Assembly (NCBI RefSeq): GCF_051020765.1
Contig: NC_134929.1
Location: forward strand, 21,404,135-21,468,134
DNA length: 64,000 bases
Direction: 5' to 3'
From: Lasioglossum baleicum
Taxonomy: Eukaryota > Arthropoda > Insecta > Hymenoptera > Halictidae
Part shown: positions 12,199 to 25,379 of the stretch, piece after piece
Layout: every line of letters begins with the position of its first letter
Position numbering within the stretch: the stretch's first letter is position 1
Position numbers and translations under genes: made by a program
The notes under the pieces: model-generated
The model's input: the letters and a program-made list of their open reading frames with translations, nothing else
Told to the model about the DNA's origin: nothing
The model's database searches: none

Positions 12199-13994
12199 TA
12201 TGTACAATATTCCAGAACAGGTACAGAACGCGGGGATGGAACATGCGACCGGCAGGTTCGAATTTGTCGAAATTGTATTTCCATGTAAAGCCATATCGGC
12301 CCCACAGTTCTCCGGCCAACGTGTTTGCTAGGAATAAAAGACTGGCAAGGGTAATATTTATCTTTTTCTATCGATCACCGCCGCACACGATATATGCAAT
12401 TGCAATGATCCTTCAAATATTTGCCGCTCAAATTATTCCACGTTTTTTCTGCCTTCTCTCTCTTTTCTACTCACTTTCCGTTAAATACCCGCCATTGAAA
12501 AAACGGTGGAAATGTTGTCAATTCAAATCAGAATGGTTTAGCCTTTGAACGTCGTTGATAGACTCCATTTTGATCCGGTAGCTCAAAGGATCGTTTAACA
12601 GATTTTAACTGATCAACTTTGAGCGATTCGATTAAATTTCTGGTTCATTCAGAGACGTGGTTCATTGAATTGTTCATTGAATGGCGACCGGAAGCTTCCG
12701 GTGGACCCACTGATTCGCTTGTTTTTCGCGAGACGGATCAAGAGCGGCTTCCTGTGGCAACTTGGCTGCGTCGCAGCCTGGAAATTATATTTTATCGTCA
12801 CCCCGGCGTCGGAGTTAAACCACCTACATGACAGGAAGCTGGCGGAGAGCATGTGTTGCGGGTATTTCCGGTGCGACGTCTCCCCTGCGCGCACCCCTCG
12901 TGACTTTTGACTCGGCTTGTTCGCTTGTTCGCTTGTTCGCTGCCGCAGCTGCAGCTGCTCCAAGAAAAATGTTGCCAGACCGTGTCTGCTCCTCTCTGTC
13001 TCCCCTCTCTTTATCTCTCTTTCATAGCGTCGCTTCTCTCTTTTCCGCCCTTTCTCTGTTCATCGAACCGTCCGCTAAACAGTAATTGGTCTGCGCAAAA
13101 CAAGACGCGCCGGACGCTGACTAATTATCCTTTGATATCGCGCGATTAAATCCGGCGCGTGCCACGCAACGCGTTTATTAACCCTCGTGGTCGCTCGCCG
13201 TCTCGCAAAAGACCTGGGTCCACAAAGACCCGGCCTTGCTTCGTCTGTGGTTGGGTTATTGGTTCGAATTACTTCGAATTACGTTCTTTGGAACGTTTCG
13301 AGTAAGATAGATTCAGTACGACGAGTTGGTTACATGGGGGAACACGAGGAGTGTGTGGTACTCCGAAGCGATCAAATTTGGTAGTACAATACATATATAC
13401 ACCGTCTCGGTCACGTTAGTCAAGATAGTCCAATTCATAGTTCGAATTAGTGGCTACACGCGACCACTGTACTAACTGGAACCTGTTGGGCACGTGACTT
13501 GCAGGTTCGTGTCTTCGTGCGAAGTCAATAGCAGGCTCGAATTGGCGAAGTTGCCTCGCGTTACTTCGATTCGAGTTGGCAAACTATTACGTGAAGTGGT
13601 GGGTTTGAGTGCTGCGTGAGTTGTGGGCTGGCGTTGCGCATTTCCAACGAGAATCGGCAGATGAGATCTACAACGAGATGCAGACTACAAGAATCCGATT
13701 CGAATTGTTTGAAAAAGACACACGCGAACAGTGCTAAGAATCGTATGTAGAGCGTTCGAAAGCAGCGGAACCGTGCGATCTATCAAAGGAAGCCGACTTT
13801 CAATAAGAAGACAGATACGAATCGGAGCGAGTTTCCAGTTTCGGCAGTTCGGGGCCGCGATATTGCTTTCATCCAGTGGTAGTATCCAGTTTAGTAGGAT
13901 GAAGGCGCGCTCGCACGCGTATCTGGAGCGTGACAAGTTTCCAGATTGTGTATGCAAAAGGCGGCCGGTTTTCTACGCAGTTGCTCGCGCGAGG

Positions 13995-14012
13995 CGGCGG
14001 CGGCGGCGGCGC
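13995..14012. repeat. (CGG)n short trinucleotide run
   Basis: About five GGC/CGG triplets in a GC-rich patch, with no gene recognised around it. Confidence 0.7.
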
Positions 14013-16241
14013 GGTGCTTTTCGATGCTTTTGGATTGAAACCACGTAAAAACGACTTGAGGGGGCCGAGAGAAAAGTACAAGCTACGAGAAAAAGTAAGG
14101 AAAAGGTGCAGATCGACATTTTTCACGAGTCTCGACGAGATAAACGGTCGCGTGCGCTGGAACACAGACACCTGCGATATCACCTGGCCATCTGGCAAAC
14201 TTTCTCGTAAATTAAAAGCTACCTTTGCGGCACATTTTCCGGCGAACACGGAAACTTCGCGAAATGGCAGTACCTCGGGCGAACACCTTTCTACCTGGTA
14301 GGTGTACGCGATACATCCGCGCGCTCCGGGCGACGATTAGTTCGCCGACATGGAAATGATCTCGCAACGATGATTCATAATAAGTGGAATTTTACGGACG
14401 GACATAAACGGAATTTTGGTTATGTGATCATTTTTTTAGACGGATGGTGCAATCAGCGGTGGAGTCTTGCTCCATAGCAGTGCTCTTTGCTTAATTCTGA
14501 ATGTTAGATATCCTCTTGATCTCTTATTCTATCTTTATTTCATTCGGTCTCTTTTGGTCTACTCGCATTTTTATTTCATTTGGTAGTAGCAATTTAGAAT
14601 AGGAGAGACAGTGTGAAAATTTTGATTAAAGAAAAACTTTTTATTTAGTACAAAGCTCTGTAGCCATTCCATGACAATTCGAGGGGTCGATCAACAAGCT
14701 GATACCAGAGTTCACGAGACAGATCTCTATAAACTACTTCTCGCTCCAACAGCATCAACAGCGTCCTCAAGATCATTGAAGGAAACCAGTCCGCGGACGA
14801 GAACGTCCCGAAACCCATGGTCCCAGACTGTTTGGAACTCATTGTCCTCTCTATTTGAAGCAAGAGAAGCTGAGAAGGCTGTACCAGAGGGCTGGACCGA
14901 AAAGTACGTTTCAGCTCGCAGTAGTTAAAGAGGACGTCCCTGGGAACGTTCGGCGGGTCAAGTCGGGCCCGTAGTCGATTTTCGTCGGTGCCGTTTCGGA
15001 GAGAAAGAACGGGGAGAGCGTCGATCCCGGGCGACTGGTCCAGGAACGAGAGGGGATCGCCGATGAGAGAGGAGAGAAAGAGAGGAGAGACGTGCTCGCC
15101 TCGCAGGCAGCTGCGCCATCACCTGCCTGGCAGCTGGCTCGATCGGCCTGCGGCTTTTGCTTGCCTCGGCCTTCCGACCAAACCGAACCAGACGTCGCGA
15201 AACCTCGAGAGTCTCGGCCGTGGTCGACCTCGTGCCATTGCAAAAACACCGGACTGCTAATCCACCTACTACCGCTTCTTCGCGCTCGAGAATCTCTCCT
15301 GCCTCTGTACATACTATAGTTCCTGACCCATGATGAAGCTAGTTGCAACGTCTATTCGATGACACGTCGGGGAAACGATTGCACCAGTACGTAACACGTA
15401 TGTACACAAGTATGTACGACCACTTCCTGCGGTATTAAACTCATAAAATTGAAGTGCACGTGCCCGATAAAAACAGGGCGAAGGGGATCGAAGGAGTATA
15501 ATAATCTCCGAGTAAAAGTCTTTGGAACGCGAAGCCGAAGGAATCCGCAAGCATCGACCGCCGTTCGGTAAACACCGAAAACCGATCCGCGAATAATTCG
15601 CGCGTTAGCACAAGGTAACGATGAATGTGGAACAAGCGGAACGGAAAACCGTGAAATAGCGGTGGCTGCGATTTTCCCTCGGCCGACCCAACAATGAGCC
15701 CATTTCCATCGGCATTCAACCGGGACCCCGCCCCTTCGAAAGAACTACTAATATTCAACGGTTACCGTGCTGCCTCGGCTGAAAAGACCGAGAATCGGGG
15801 AAATTTTGCGTATCTGCCGGCGAGATCGCGGCCTGGGACAGGAATTTCCACCCCCCGACCAGGAACTCAGGGTCACGAAACGCATAGGCGATCGTTCTTG
15901 CATGGGAACACCGAATATCGCCTCTGGGCTCCCGTCTCGAATCGTTCCAAAAGTTAGTGTGGTCTCTATATCGTGTCTGCGAAAAGTTTATTGTCAATTA
16001 TTTAAAAAATTAAGAAGACCGTTTATTAAAATTTTGTTAAATGAAAGCAATTATCAGTCGTGGTTGAGTCGCCAGATTGAGACTCGCTCTCCCCCCCTCC
16101 CACTCTACCATCCCCTTCTACGACGCGTCACTTGACGCGTTTCGTCTTGAGAAAAGGGGGTAGCTTTTTCCCCTCGATTCGTGCTCCCTCCCCTCATCTG
16201 ACGACTCCGCTAGAGACCAAAGTATGGCAATAATCAACTAA

Positions 16242-16550
16242 TATTTAAAAATGACCAATAGTCTTTTTGAATGTTAGTCATGGCAAAATAGTCATTAGTC
16301 AAAACTTTTTGATTAGTTAGTGATAACTAAATGGCAAATAATTAGTCACAGCTCTAAGTAATCGTTAGCTATTGCTTATTAGTGAATTAGTAGTTGATGA
16401 TCAGTCATCAATCTTTAGTCATCAGTCACTATTATGCGATTAACATACATTAATATTATTAATTAGTTATCACTAACTAATCAAAAGTTTTGTCTAATGA
16501 CTATTCTGCTATGACTAACACTCAAAAAGACTATTAGTAATTTTTAAATA
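16242..16550. mobile_element. Hairpin-forming inverted-repeat element (MITE-like), 309 bp
   Basis: Two arms of about 90 bp, 16242-16332 and 16461-16550, are inverted copies of each other at roughly 90% identity. Shared strings include GATTAGTTAGTGATAACTA, AATAGTCATTAG and AATAGTCTTTTTGA. The 128-bp centre is rich in TTAGTCA-type strings resembling parts of the arms. The ends (TATTTAAAAAT) do not match a superfamily I know, and I cannot define a target duplication with confidence. The transcript of either strand would fold into a long hairpin. Confidence 0.65.
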
Positions 16551-17254
16551 CTTTAACTCGATAATTGAACATTTCTTTCGACCTAGAATAATTCCATTCT
16601 GTACGATTTCTTCATTTTATGGATATGAAATTGATATAATACCTCATACAATACTTACTTAAATGTTCAGTAATTGGTTAGATCCCAAGATATTTAATAA
16701 TAATGTAAACAATGTTTTGGATAATGACACAGCAATTTTTAGTGGTGACTCTCCGAGTTACCACAGAATTAAAAATCCTATCCCAATAAAGCCCTTGCAT
16801 AGAAAGCATCAGAAAGCGTAGCACTCGCGTCGCATCGAGATGCACCTCGTATATTCCAAGGTTCTCGCGTCGAAAGAATACTCCCTGTATGATCGAGCAC
16901 CGGAATGATTCAGAATGCCGCTCTCTTTCCCGCAACCTTATTCTCTTCGGAATTATCCTCGGCGGGAAGAAGAGGAGGAGGACACGTGTCTTTGAATGCC
17001 GCGGGATCCGCTCACCGGAGCAACACGGTGCATCGTGCACGGTGCTTGGCCAGGTGCTAGAAACTGGGGACAAGCATCGTCTTGGTCGCGCGTCACCGAC
17101 GCGTGATCGCGTTCCTTTGAATCGAGCTGAGCCTCTCTGTCGGCACACTCTTTCGACGTGATTCAGCCAACCGTGTTAGTTAACCTTCCCTCGATAACGA
17201 CGGACAATGCCGCTTGTTGCATTACCGCTGCATCGTGCGCCGTTCAGAGCATTT

Positions 17255-17400
17255 AGAGCTGCACACTCGGCGGCAAAATTAAACGAACACCCCACAAAAC
17301 ATTTTCAAAATTGCACCCAACAGATACAGGTTCTTCGAGTTGTTCAAATACAGCTTCTCTACACTCGGGGGCAAAAGTCAGTGGACACCGTAAACTTTTT
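17255..17400. repeat. Two GCAAAA...GGACACC motifs, possible Tc1/mariner end remnants
   Basis: CACTCGGCGGCAAAATTAAA (from 17264) and CACTCGGGGGCAAAAGTCAG (from 17360) are direct near-copies about 95 bp apart, each followed within a few bases by an ACACC string. Such ends recall decayed Tc1-like elements. No intact inverted pair was found, so this is only a relic call. Confidence 0.3.
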
Positions 17401-20309
17401 TAATTACTCTACTAATCTTTTTTAAACGGTAAACATCGAAAGCTTCTTTAAAATTGGACTCGATAAATACATTTTCTCTGTCCGATGCGAGCACGATTAG
17501 TGCAATCAGGAATATCACGCAATTCTTGGATCGATAACATAGTATCTGAAGACAGATTATGAAGTAAAAAGATAGATAACGATCAGAAAATAAATTATTG
17601 TGTAGTCCGAGAATAGAACAAGAGGTAATCAATTTCTGTGTTTCAGCAATAAATGCAGTTTTGGATGAAATTGAACAGTGCGTAAGAGTTCAACATTGAT
17701 CGTGGTTGGATAAAGTTCCCTCACCGTTCGATACGTTTACGACACTCAATATCGAATCTTTGGATCGAATCCACCGTTTCCCGGCACAGCGCTTCTATTA
17801 TGCAGGTATATATGCACTTTGGTGCGCGCGCGCTCGCTCGCTCGCTCGGCGAGTGCAAGGTCCTAGCATTGACTCCGGACACGGCATTCGAGTAAATTGC
17901 ACAAGCGGCTCTCGTTCACCGACTCCGCTTCTGGCTGCGCGTGTTAACACGCGCCACGGATCTGTGTTCCTATTTCGACGTGTGCCCACGCGTCCGCTAT
18001 ACTCCTCGCGAGCGATTTAAGGATGAAACGTGACGATGCTGATCGAAAATTGTGAAAAATTCTGCCTCGAAACCACAGCGGCGAATAAATACAAACTAGA
18101 TTTTCCACCCCTTGCATTGCAACCCTCATCCTGTCTGAAAAAGTCCAATAACCTCAATCGTAAAAATATTAGAACCTCGAGTCCCGTAAACCTAATAAAC
18201 TAATAAGAAAAAAAAATTGAACAGATTTTTGCCGTGATCAACGAAATACAAAATAGTTTGAACAAACGTGTATGTATACTTCGATCCAACGAACTGAAAG
18301 AGTCATCTTTATTTTTATTTATGTTTTCGCGGTTCACGGTTCGACGTCCAGATTCGTGCTCGCATAACGACCTTAGGCGCACGTGGTGGCTCTCGCGACC
18401 CATTATTGACTGGCCTGTTGATTTCTCGCGACGAGGCGACAAGCGGACGAGAGCGGAGGCGCCGTCGACGATAAAACGCCGATAAAGAGACGTGCAGTTC
18501 TGCGCGTCATCCATTCGAGCTCGCGACGCATATTGCTCGCGAGTTCGCTGGAAACCGACCACCGCTTTGAGAAGGTTGCATTCGCGACCGTCGACTGCAT
18601 TTTCCACCGAACCAGTGAGTCGAAAACGATTCCGAAAGATAAATATTTTACGAGTGAGAACACCGTCTTTACGAGAACTCGCGATTTCAAGACTATATTA
18701 CTTGCGTAATCATTTACCTCTTAGCACTCGAATTTCGACTCCGAGGCGCCACTGAAAATTGTTACATCAGTACATATTCAAAATATTTTTCACACATGTA
18801 GCCCCCGATCAAAAATGCAAATGCACTGCCAGCGGACTGTCCCACTTGCAAATGTTGCATCCCGACTTTCCCAGGCCCCCTAATTTCACTTGTGAACGAG
18901 CCCCGTCGCATTTCGAGCGTTCGCACACGCGGAACCGCACGCGCAACGGCTCGATGCAGACGGTGCATGCACGTGACCGTTGGTTTTCGCTGCGACACGC
19001 GGAAATGACGGATCGGGTGCACGTGCAGCAAGATGCTCGTGCGTCACCGGCCGTTTTTGGCGCGGCGAGGACAGTCGTCGCGAAACGTGCGGATCGCTCG
19101 CTGGTGAAATTTTTCCCGGTGACTCTTTGTTCACCGGAAAGGCCAGTTTTCCACCGAAAAAACCGGAACAATTAAAACATTACACTCCGACGAGGATTCC
19201 CGTCGATGATTAAGCCTCGAGCGGAATAACGGCGGAAAACGATCCAATAGTCACGGAAGTTTCCCCTTGGGATTAACGATCGTTCCGATATCGTAATCCT
19301 TGTGCGTTCGTGAACGAAAGGCGCCTTCGAACGGGGAACTCCGGGAAAGTTGCTCGCGAGGAGCTTCTTAATTTGTTTGCCTTCGATTGGGGGAACTTGC
19401 TCGTCGGCAGAAATTGTTTTTCCAGCGAAATTGTTTCGCGGATTCTGATCGGAAAGTGCGCCATTTGTGAGAATCGAATTCTTTGGGGATCTTGTACTTC
19501 GATTTTTAAATGTATTTTTTATGTGTATCTTAATGCTGCTAGGTGTTCTGTGATATTTGTTTAATCGCGAAAAGCTGTGTAGTTACATTATGCATTTACC
19601 ACAAAAATGAGTAGGTGTAATTTAAAACGGTAAAACATTACTATTACTAGAAATCGTAGAGAATTCGCAGTCTGGTGGAAATGAAAGAAAACAAACGGGT
19701 TTTTTTTGTTGGCAATCGAAAAGCTATGACAATTCCACATAAAACTTCAACGATCTGTAAAACACAGGTTCGATAGTTTCCAAGAACGTGCGTACATTTG
19801 CGATTTCGCGACGGGCGTATTTTCTGCGGAATCGATGACCCTGGAGGGTAGCAACCCCCGTTTCCGCGAAAGGAATCGCGTGGGTCCGAGGAACGAGTCC
19901 ATCGCGAAAATTGAACGCGCCTCCCCGCAAAGATCTCGTTTCTATTAGCGATTCAGCAACAGGGGAGAGGTCTATGTTAGGGTCCGGGGGTGGTTCAACC
20001 CTTCGACCATCCCCGCAGACATAACTTATTCCCTTTACGTCGGCGACGGGCGATGCAGATGCCGTTCCCCACGCGAAAACGAGACGGCTCGTGCACGTGT
20101 GTGAATGTCGGTTAAAAGGGAACACAGGGTGGAGGCTTCCTTTGTTGCGGGGGTGAATTCCGGGAACCAGGGACCTCTCGCAAAGCGAAATATGGACCCG
20201 CAAAATCGGTGAGGTTCTATTGTAATTCTTGCGGAGAGCACGCGAATTTACTAACGTTGTGGTTTAGCATTTTTTCGGAAATAATCTGTTTTACTGCAGT
20301 CTGAGCTTA

Positions 20310-20735
20310 TTGAAGGGGCATGGCTTTGTTGCTCTCGGTCTTAGTGGGCGTGGCGTCTTTGCTCTCGACTTTAATAGACCAAAGACAGTGCTCCACAAAG
20401 CAATTTGTGCCTATGTCTGCTTTGCACTGATCATTCGAAGGAATAGGAGACAACCCATCTGCCTGTCTATATTCTGTGTCTGTTAAAGGGGCGTGGGTTT
20501 CGTTACTCTCAACGGAACCGGGAGAATGCTCCAAAGGGTATGCTGGGTCTGTCTTAGAGTGATCTTTCACGCTAAATAAGGTCAAAAGCAGGGATGGAAG
20601 AAAATGTATCTTGCCCTTTGAGGCATAACCTCCCGAAGAGGCGTGACCTCCTCCTCGCTCACCGATCTTAACGTCGTAAGACCAGTGCCCCACAGAACAA
20701 TTTGTGCCGCGGTCTGTTCTACAGTCTGCGGATCC
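20310..20735. repeat. Degenerate tandem repeat (about 160-170 bp, three copies) with an open frame
   Basis: Copies begin near 20313, 20485 and 20633. The first and third share CACARARCAATTTGTGCC and a following GTCTG-rich part; the second shares the AAGGGGCGTGG-like start. A minus-strand frame of 172 codons (20307-20825) spans all copies. In it the first and third repeats read as a Cys-x-x-Asp-x-Gly-Thr-Asn-Cys-x-Val module, GTNCSVGHW and GTNCFVEHC. No known family is recognised. It could be a satellite-like repeat whose frame stayed open by chance, or an old coding repeat. Confidence 0.4.
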
Positions 20736-23136
20736 ACAGTAGAACATCTGATGCTTGTCTAGTAGATTCAGGAGCCACTCGCACGGCAGTGATTTCCATA
20801 TTTCGCGCGCTATCATTCTCCGCATCGCCTAATCCTGATCTACAAACGTGAACCTTCGGTAAATGGTCTCCGAGGGCGAGCTGCATCCCGCCGACAATCG
20901 AATTCAATTTATTTGAAAGGGATGCTCGACGATCCGCCTTAAACGAAGATCAGGAAATGGACACTGGGCGTAAGAAGATTATTCAAATTCGACTCGCGAG
21001 CATCTTCTACCGTTTACAAAGTCAAATGAAGTTGAAGGAACGCGTTCGACATTTATCGAAGCCCTGCCAGGCCTCTCGGCTCGGGAACGAAAGTTCCGTA
21101 GAACATTTTTTCATAGACCAAACGTCATTAAACTCGTGAAAAACCGTTGAACCTGGAAACTGTGCCTTCACCTGGGGAAAAGTAAGTTGTTGGCTGTTCC
21201 GACAATTCGTAACCCTTGTCACCGTTGAACTTGCGCGGCCGCTTGCTACGCGCTGTAATCCGCTTAAACCGATTCCCGCTGGTGCAACAATCCCGGAGAC
21301 AACGATGCACCGGGTGGGACTAACGAATAATACATCAAATTGTTCCGAATTCCCATTCTTGCAGGCTTGTATTATATTGTTGCCAACATATTTCTCACAC
21401 TTTTCTGAGTAAAACTAAGCCCAATTTCAATCGCATTTCCAGACATTGGCTCGAATAATCGAGGTTCTACTAAAACGTGGATTAAACATCGAAACATAAT
21501 TCGAACGGCATCGTGTTTGGGCTCGTTTTGACCGGAGAAACGTCGCCAATCTGCCGGTAATAGTTTCCCAAAGAAACACTTCAGCACAAAACAGTTGTTA
21601 TCGTTGAATTAAGCATTGTTTTACCGATATGCTCAATCTGATATGGTGTTACAATTCTCGACCATCGAATTTCTGCTTCCCTCAACGGATAAATTGTTCA
21701 CGAACGTCGCGAACACGTACATATCGAGGCAGTGCGCGGTGTTGTTTATCGGAACGAGCGTGTTAGAACAGAATCGGTAGCGACCCTGAAACGTCCGCGC
21801 GGCATGCTCGTCGCCGACACAATGTTGCCAGCGAGGATAAAACCCGAGCAACACTTATCTTGGCGGGCGTACGCTCGCGGAGCTAAAAGGCGGTCGCGTA
21901 ACAATAGGTGAAAATGCGGCTTTCACATTTCCCCTTCCTCGAGGCACCCTCGCGTGTCCGCGGGAGAGCTCGTGGGTGGTCCCCTCAACTTCTACGCCCC
22001 CTCCCGGCCGTCATTAATGCCCCCTTTCCAAATAAACACCGCCTTTTTGTTATTTAAATGCGGCTACTCGATGCCCGTTTCCGGTCGCAAGCTATTGTCG
22101 CAATTGCAACTACCGAACAAACCATTTTTTCCTTTCCATTTCTGCTTTTCTTGTTCAAATCATTTTCGATCCAAGCGAATGATAAAATTGTTGCGCGCAG
22201 GTTGTTCTTATTTACAAAATATCGTTGTACATACTGTAATTCATTGACTCGTTCAATATGAAACGTTCGAGCACCAACTTTTGCAATTTGATTGTCCAAA
22301 TGGCTTCCCGATTCACTGAACTTTATGCATCAGAGATAACTACATTATATTAATTCATCATCAGCTGTTGGCCTTTGATTTTAAAAAGACTCTTAAAGAA
22401 TTACCGGTGAGGTAAACTGTGTATACAGTACTGATAAAAAATATTTGTTCCGCTTTTTCTTAATAAACCGGAAAGTGTCGCGAATAATCGAACAATAGGC
22501 GAGCTTTGATCCGAGCCGAGTGCCGATTAGTGCGAACGGTTTCGAGAGGAACGGTACGCGAGAGCCGATTCAATTGAAAGGAATTACTTTCGCGGTGTAA
22601 TGAATTTTAATGGGCCACAAGCGTGAATAGATGTTTCGGGTGTTGTTCGCGGATCAATGCTCCGCGAATTGAAGCACACGAACACTACCGGATCGAGCCC
22701 TTAACGAGATGTGCGTTTAGAATTTTGTTTCGACTGTTGCGGCAGCTGAACGCGTTACCTGGAAACCGCTCCCGTGAACGTTGCACGCCGAGTACACGTG
22801 TAATTGCATCGTAAATCATCTTTCGAGATTGCTTTTTCGCGACCGAGTGCTCTAATGAGGAAGTTTCTGCGTTTCGCGAAGCTTATATCTCGCGACGGAA
22901 TTGTAAAAACTTCGGAGCGGAGCGAGTGTTGCGTGTAACAGAGCGAGTAATTGCCTCGATAATGTATAATAAAATTGTTCTTCAAGCTTTTCAGTCGGCT
23001 ATTCAATTTTCAGCCAATCACCAGTCACTCGTAGATCGCTCGTAATTAACACTATAATTTTACCGAGCACTGAGCGCGATTGCAATAGTGCTATTGTGTT
23101 GTGATCATGGCATTTCAGATTCTACATGCTTTTGTA

Positions 23137-23238
23137 TACAGAATGTCCCAAAAATGTTGTACTTCCTCGAAAGGGATGATTCCCGAGAACATTTTCGCAA
23201 AGGAAAAAAGGAAGGTAACATTTCTGGGACACACTGTA
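23137..23238. mobile_element. Small inverted-repeat element (TACAGWNTGTCCCAAAAATGTT family)
   Basis: A 102-bp segment. Its left end reads TACAGAATGTCCCAAAAATG and its right end is the complement of TACAGTGTGTCCCAGAAATG, an inverted repeat of about 24 bp with few mismatches. It is the same family as 7051-7173. No coding content. Confidence 0.65.
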
Positions 23239-24203
23239 TTTAATAGGAACTCTGATCAAATTGATTTAATAATGAACACATATGCAGCAGAAGCATAAAT
23301 CGTTCGGTTGCAATTGTAAATATGTAACGTTAACGATTTCGTCATGGCTTATTGTAAATATACCGTGATTGAACGGAAACCATTTGCAATCGGGAATTGT
23401 ATTGATTGAATGCTGCTGTGCTCTATTAATAAACAAAAATAAAAAGAGATATCAAACATAACCAAACGTATTTACGCCGCAATATTTATCATTGTAAAAG
23501 GAAAGATCAGATATCATTTCCAGCAGTTCCAGTGTTAAGTTCAACATTTGAAGAATAAAAGTGTAAGATGAATAATTAATCAGAGTATAACTGAATGCGA
23601 ATCGTTTCTCGATTGTATGAGGCGACTCGTTGCGCAATGAAAATCCGAAAAAGAGGAATACAGAAAAATGACCCTCAGGAATTCCCCGATCAATTATTTA
23701 TAAACGATTCATAATACGCCAACTGGAATTGAAGTTAGCAGCGACGTGGAACGATTACGCGAGGAAGAGAATGAGAAAGCTGCAACTGCATTGTTAGTGC
23801 GAGGGGAAATGAGACGATGGAAGGGGAACAAACGCGATGAATCAGAATCGTTCCGAACACAACTATTTCCATGTCTCGAGTACAATAATCTCTAATTGCG
23901 TGTCCAGATAATGAGGGGGAGCGAGTCAAGGAGAGCATAAGAAATCGAGAGATTTATTCGACGACCATGTTCCCAACTTCCCGAATCCTGATTCGAGAAC
24001 GCATCTCCAATCAAAAAACACCGCAACAATTTTTTATCACGTTTCCTGGAAACACAGTACTTCAACGATGTACAGAACGAATTTTGTAGACGTCCGAACT
24101 ACATGAGAAAATCGAATATAAATTCATTTTTGTTGTATCTGATGATTTGAGTCAACCGAATTCTATTATGTAATATCGGAAGGAGCTTTGAAAAAATTTA
24201 TGG

Positions 24204-24226
24204 CTAGACTGCGGATGTTTATGCAA
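24204..24226 (+). repeat. Copy of dispersed CTAGACTGCGGATCTTTATGC motif
   Basis: The 23 bases match, with one or two changes, the ends of the element at 32077-32268 and the string at 56451-56474. I read it as one surviving end of that element family. Confidence 0.45.
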
Positions 24227-24359
24227 TTCTTGTAGACGAATTTTCAGAGAAACTCGAATAAAATAGAATCTTATTTTCCGTGATACATAGTAGCCTTTTC
24301 AGATCTGAAATAAATTAAAATCATATTAAATTCTGTCCTGTTTTATATCCTAGTGTTTT

Positions 24360-25277
24360 TTGGAAATTTTCGAAAGCCATAATTGCATGAAGATCCCCAG
24401 TCTGTTTATGAGCAACAAATGGCCAGTAAACGATCGAGCGATAGATGAGGGCAGAAATCCCTCGATCGCAGGCCACGTCAGAAGCGCGTCACTCGCAGCT
24501 GAATGCTATAGGTACGTTATGCAACGTTATACGTGCACGGCTACCGTGGGATCGGTACGCAACCTTCATTTAGAAACGCGAGAGAGCCCCTATACGCAAT
24601 CTGGTCACGATTCCACCTTATCTCGGAATGCCGCGGTCGCCATGGTGATCCCCGTTCCGTTCCCACCCCCGCAACGTCACCTCTTCATCCCTCGGGAAAC
24701 CGCTGACGCGCGGCTGTATACATTTCCCGCGCTTTTTCACGGAAATCTCTCCTGCCTCGTAGCTCCCACCGGCTCTAGATTCCACGGGAATTCAAATACC
24801 CCTTCCCATTGGTTCTGCCAACCCTTCCAGCACGATATATTAATCCACCGTGGTAGAAAATGTTTTTCTTTCTACTTTACCGTCTTCGAACACCGATTAG
24901 CATTGACCAAGTTCTCGTGGCTACCTCTTTCAAGCTCTAATGTATTCCCACGGAAACTGAATTGTACAATACACAGAATTGTAACAGAATTCCAGTCGGA
25001 TTGCAAACGCGTCAAACTCGAGATAAATGTTTTTGTTTCCTCGCGTCCCGTGAAAAAGGAAAGTCAAGCGACGCCGAGCAAAGCGTTTCGGATGTTTCGC
25101 GTGTGTCGATCGCATATCGAGCGTGAAATTTTTCAACAACGTCCGAGTCCAGAGTCAACACTCGCTGCGTTTAACGAGAAATCGAATGCTCTGTTTGCCG
25201 ACAAAACAAATCGATATCGCTCCGATTCGAATCGATGTTTTTATCGCGGTGCACGTTGCGCGTCGACAGGTAAATGA
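24360..25277 (+). other. Unexplained open reading frame, 305 codons plus stop (first ATG at 24387)
   Basis: The frame is open from a TTG at 24360; the first ATG, at 24387, gives 296 residues. It is Ser/Arg/Cys/Phe-rich with no signal peptide, membrane segment, repeat or motif I recognise, and no family is suggested. It lies antisense to the inferred nemo intron. Its 3' end overlaps GACAG followed by GTAAAT, a good splice donor, so it might be an exon rather than a complete gene. The local sequence is moderately GC-rich with many CG dinucleotides, which lowers stop frequency, but a frame this long is still unusual for noncoding DNA. Coding status is unproven. Confidence 0.25.
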
Positions 25278-25379
25278 AAATCATTCGACTCGCTAGAAAC
25301 CGACAAGGTTTTCGAGATACTTTTGCACCGACGAAATTCAAGAAAAATTTAGGTTTAACGTAGCAACGGTTTATATTAA

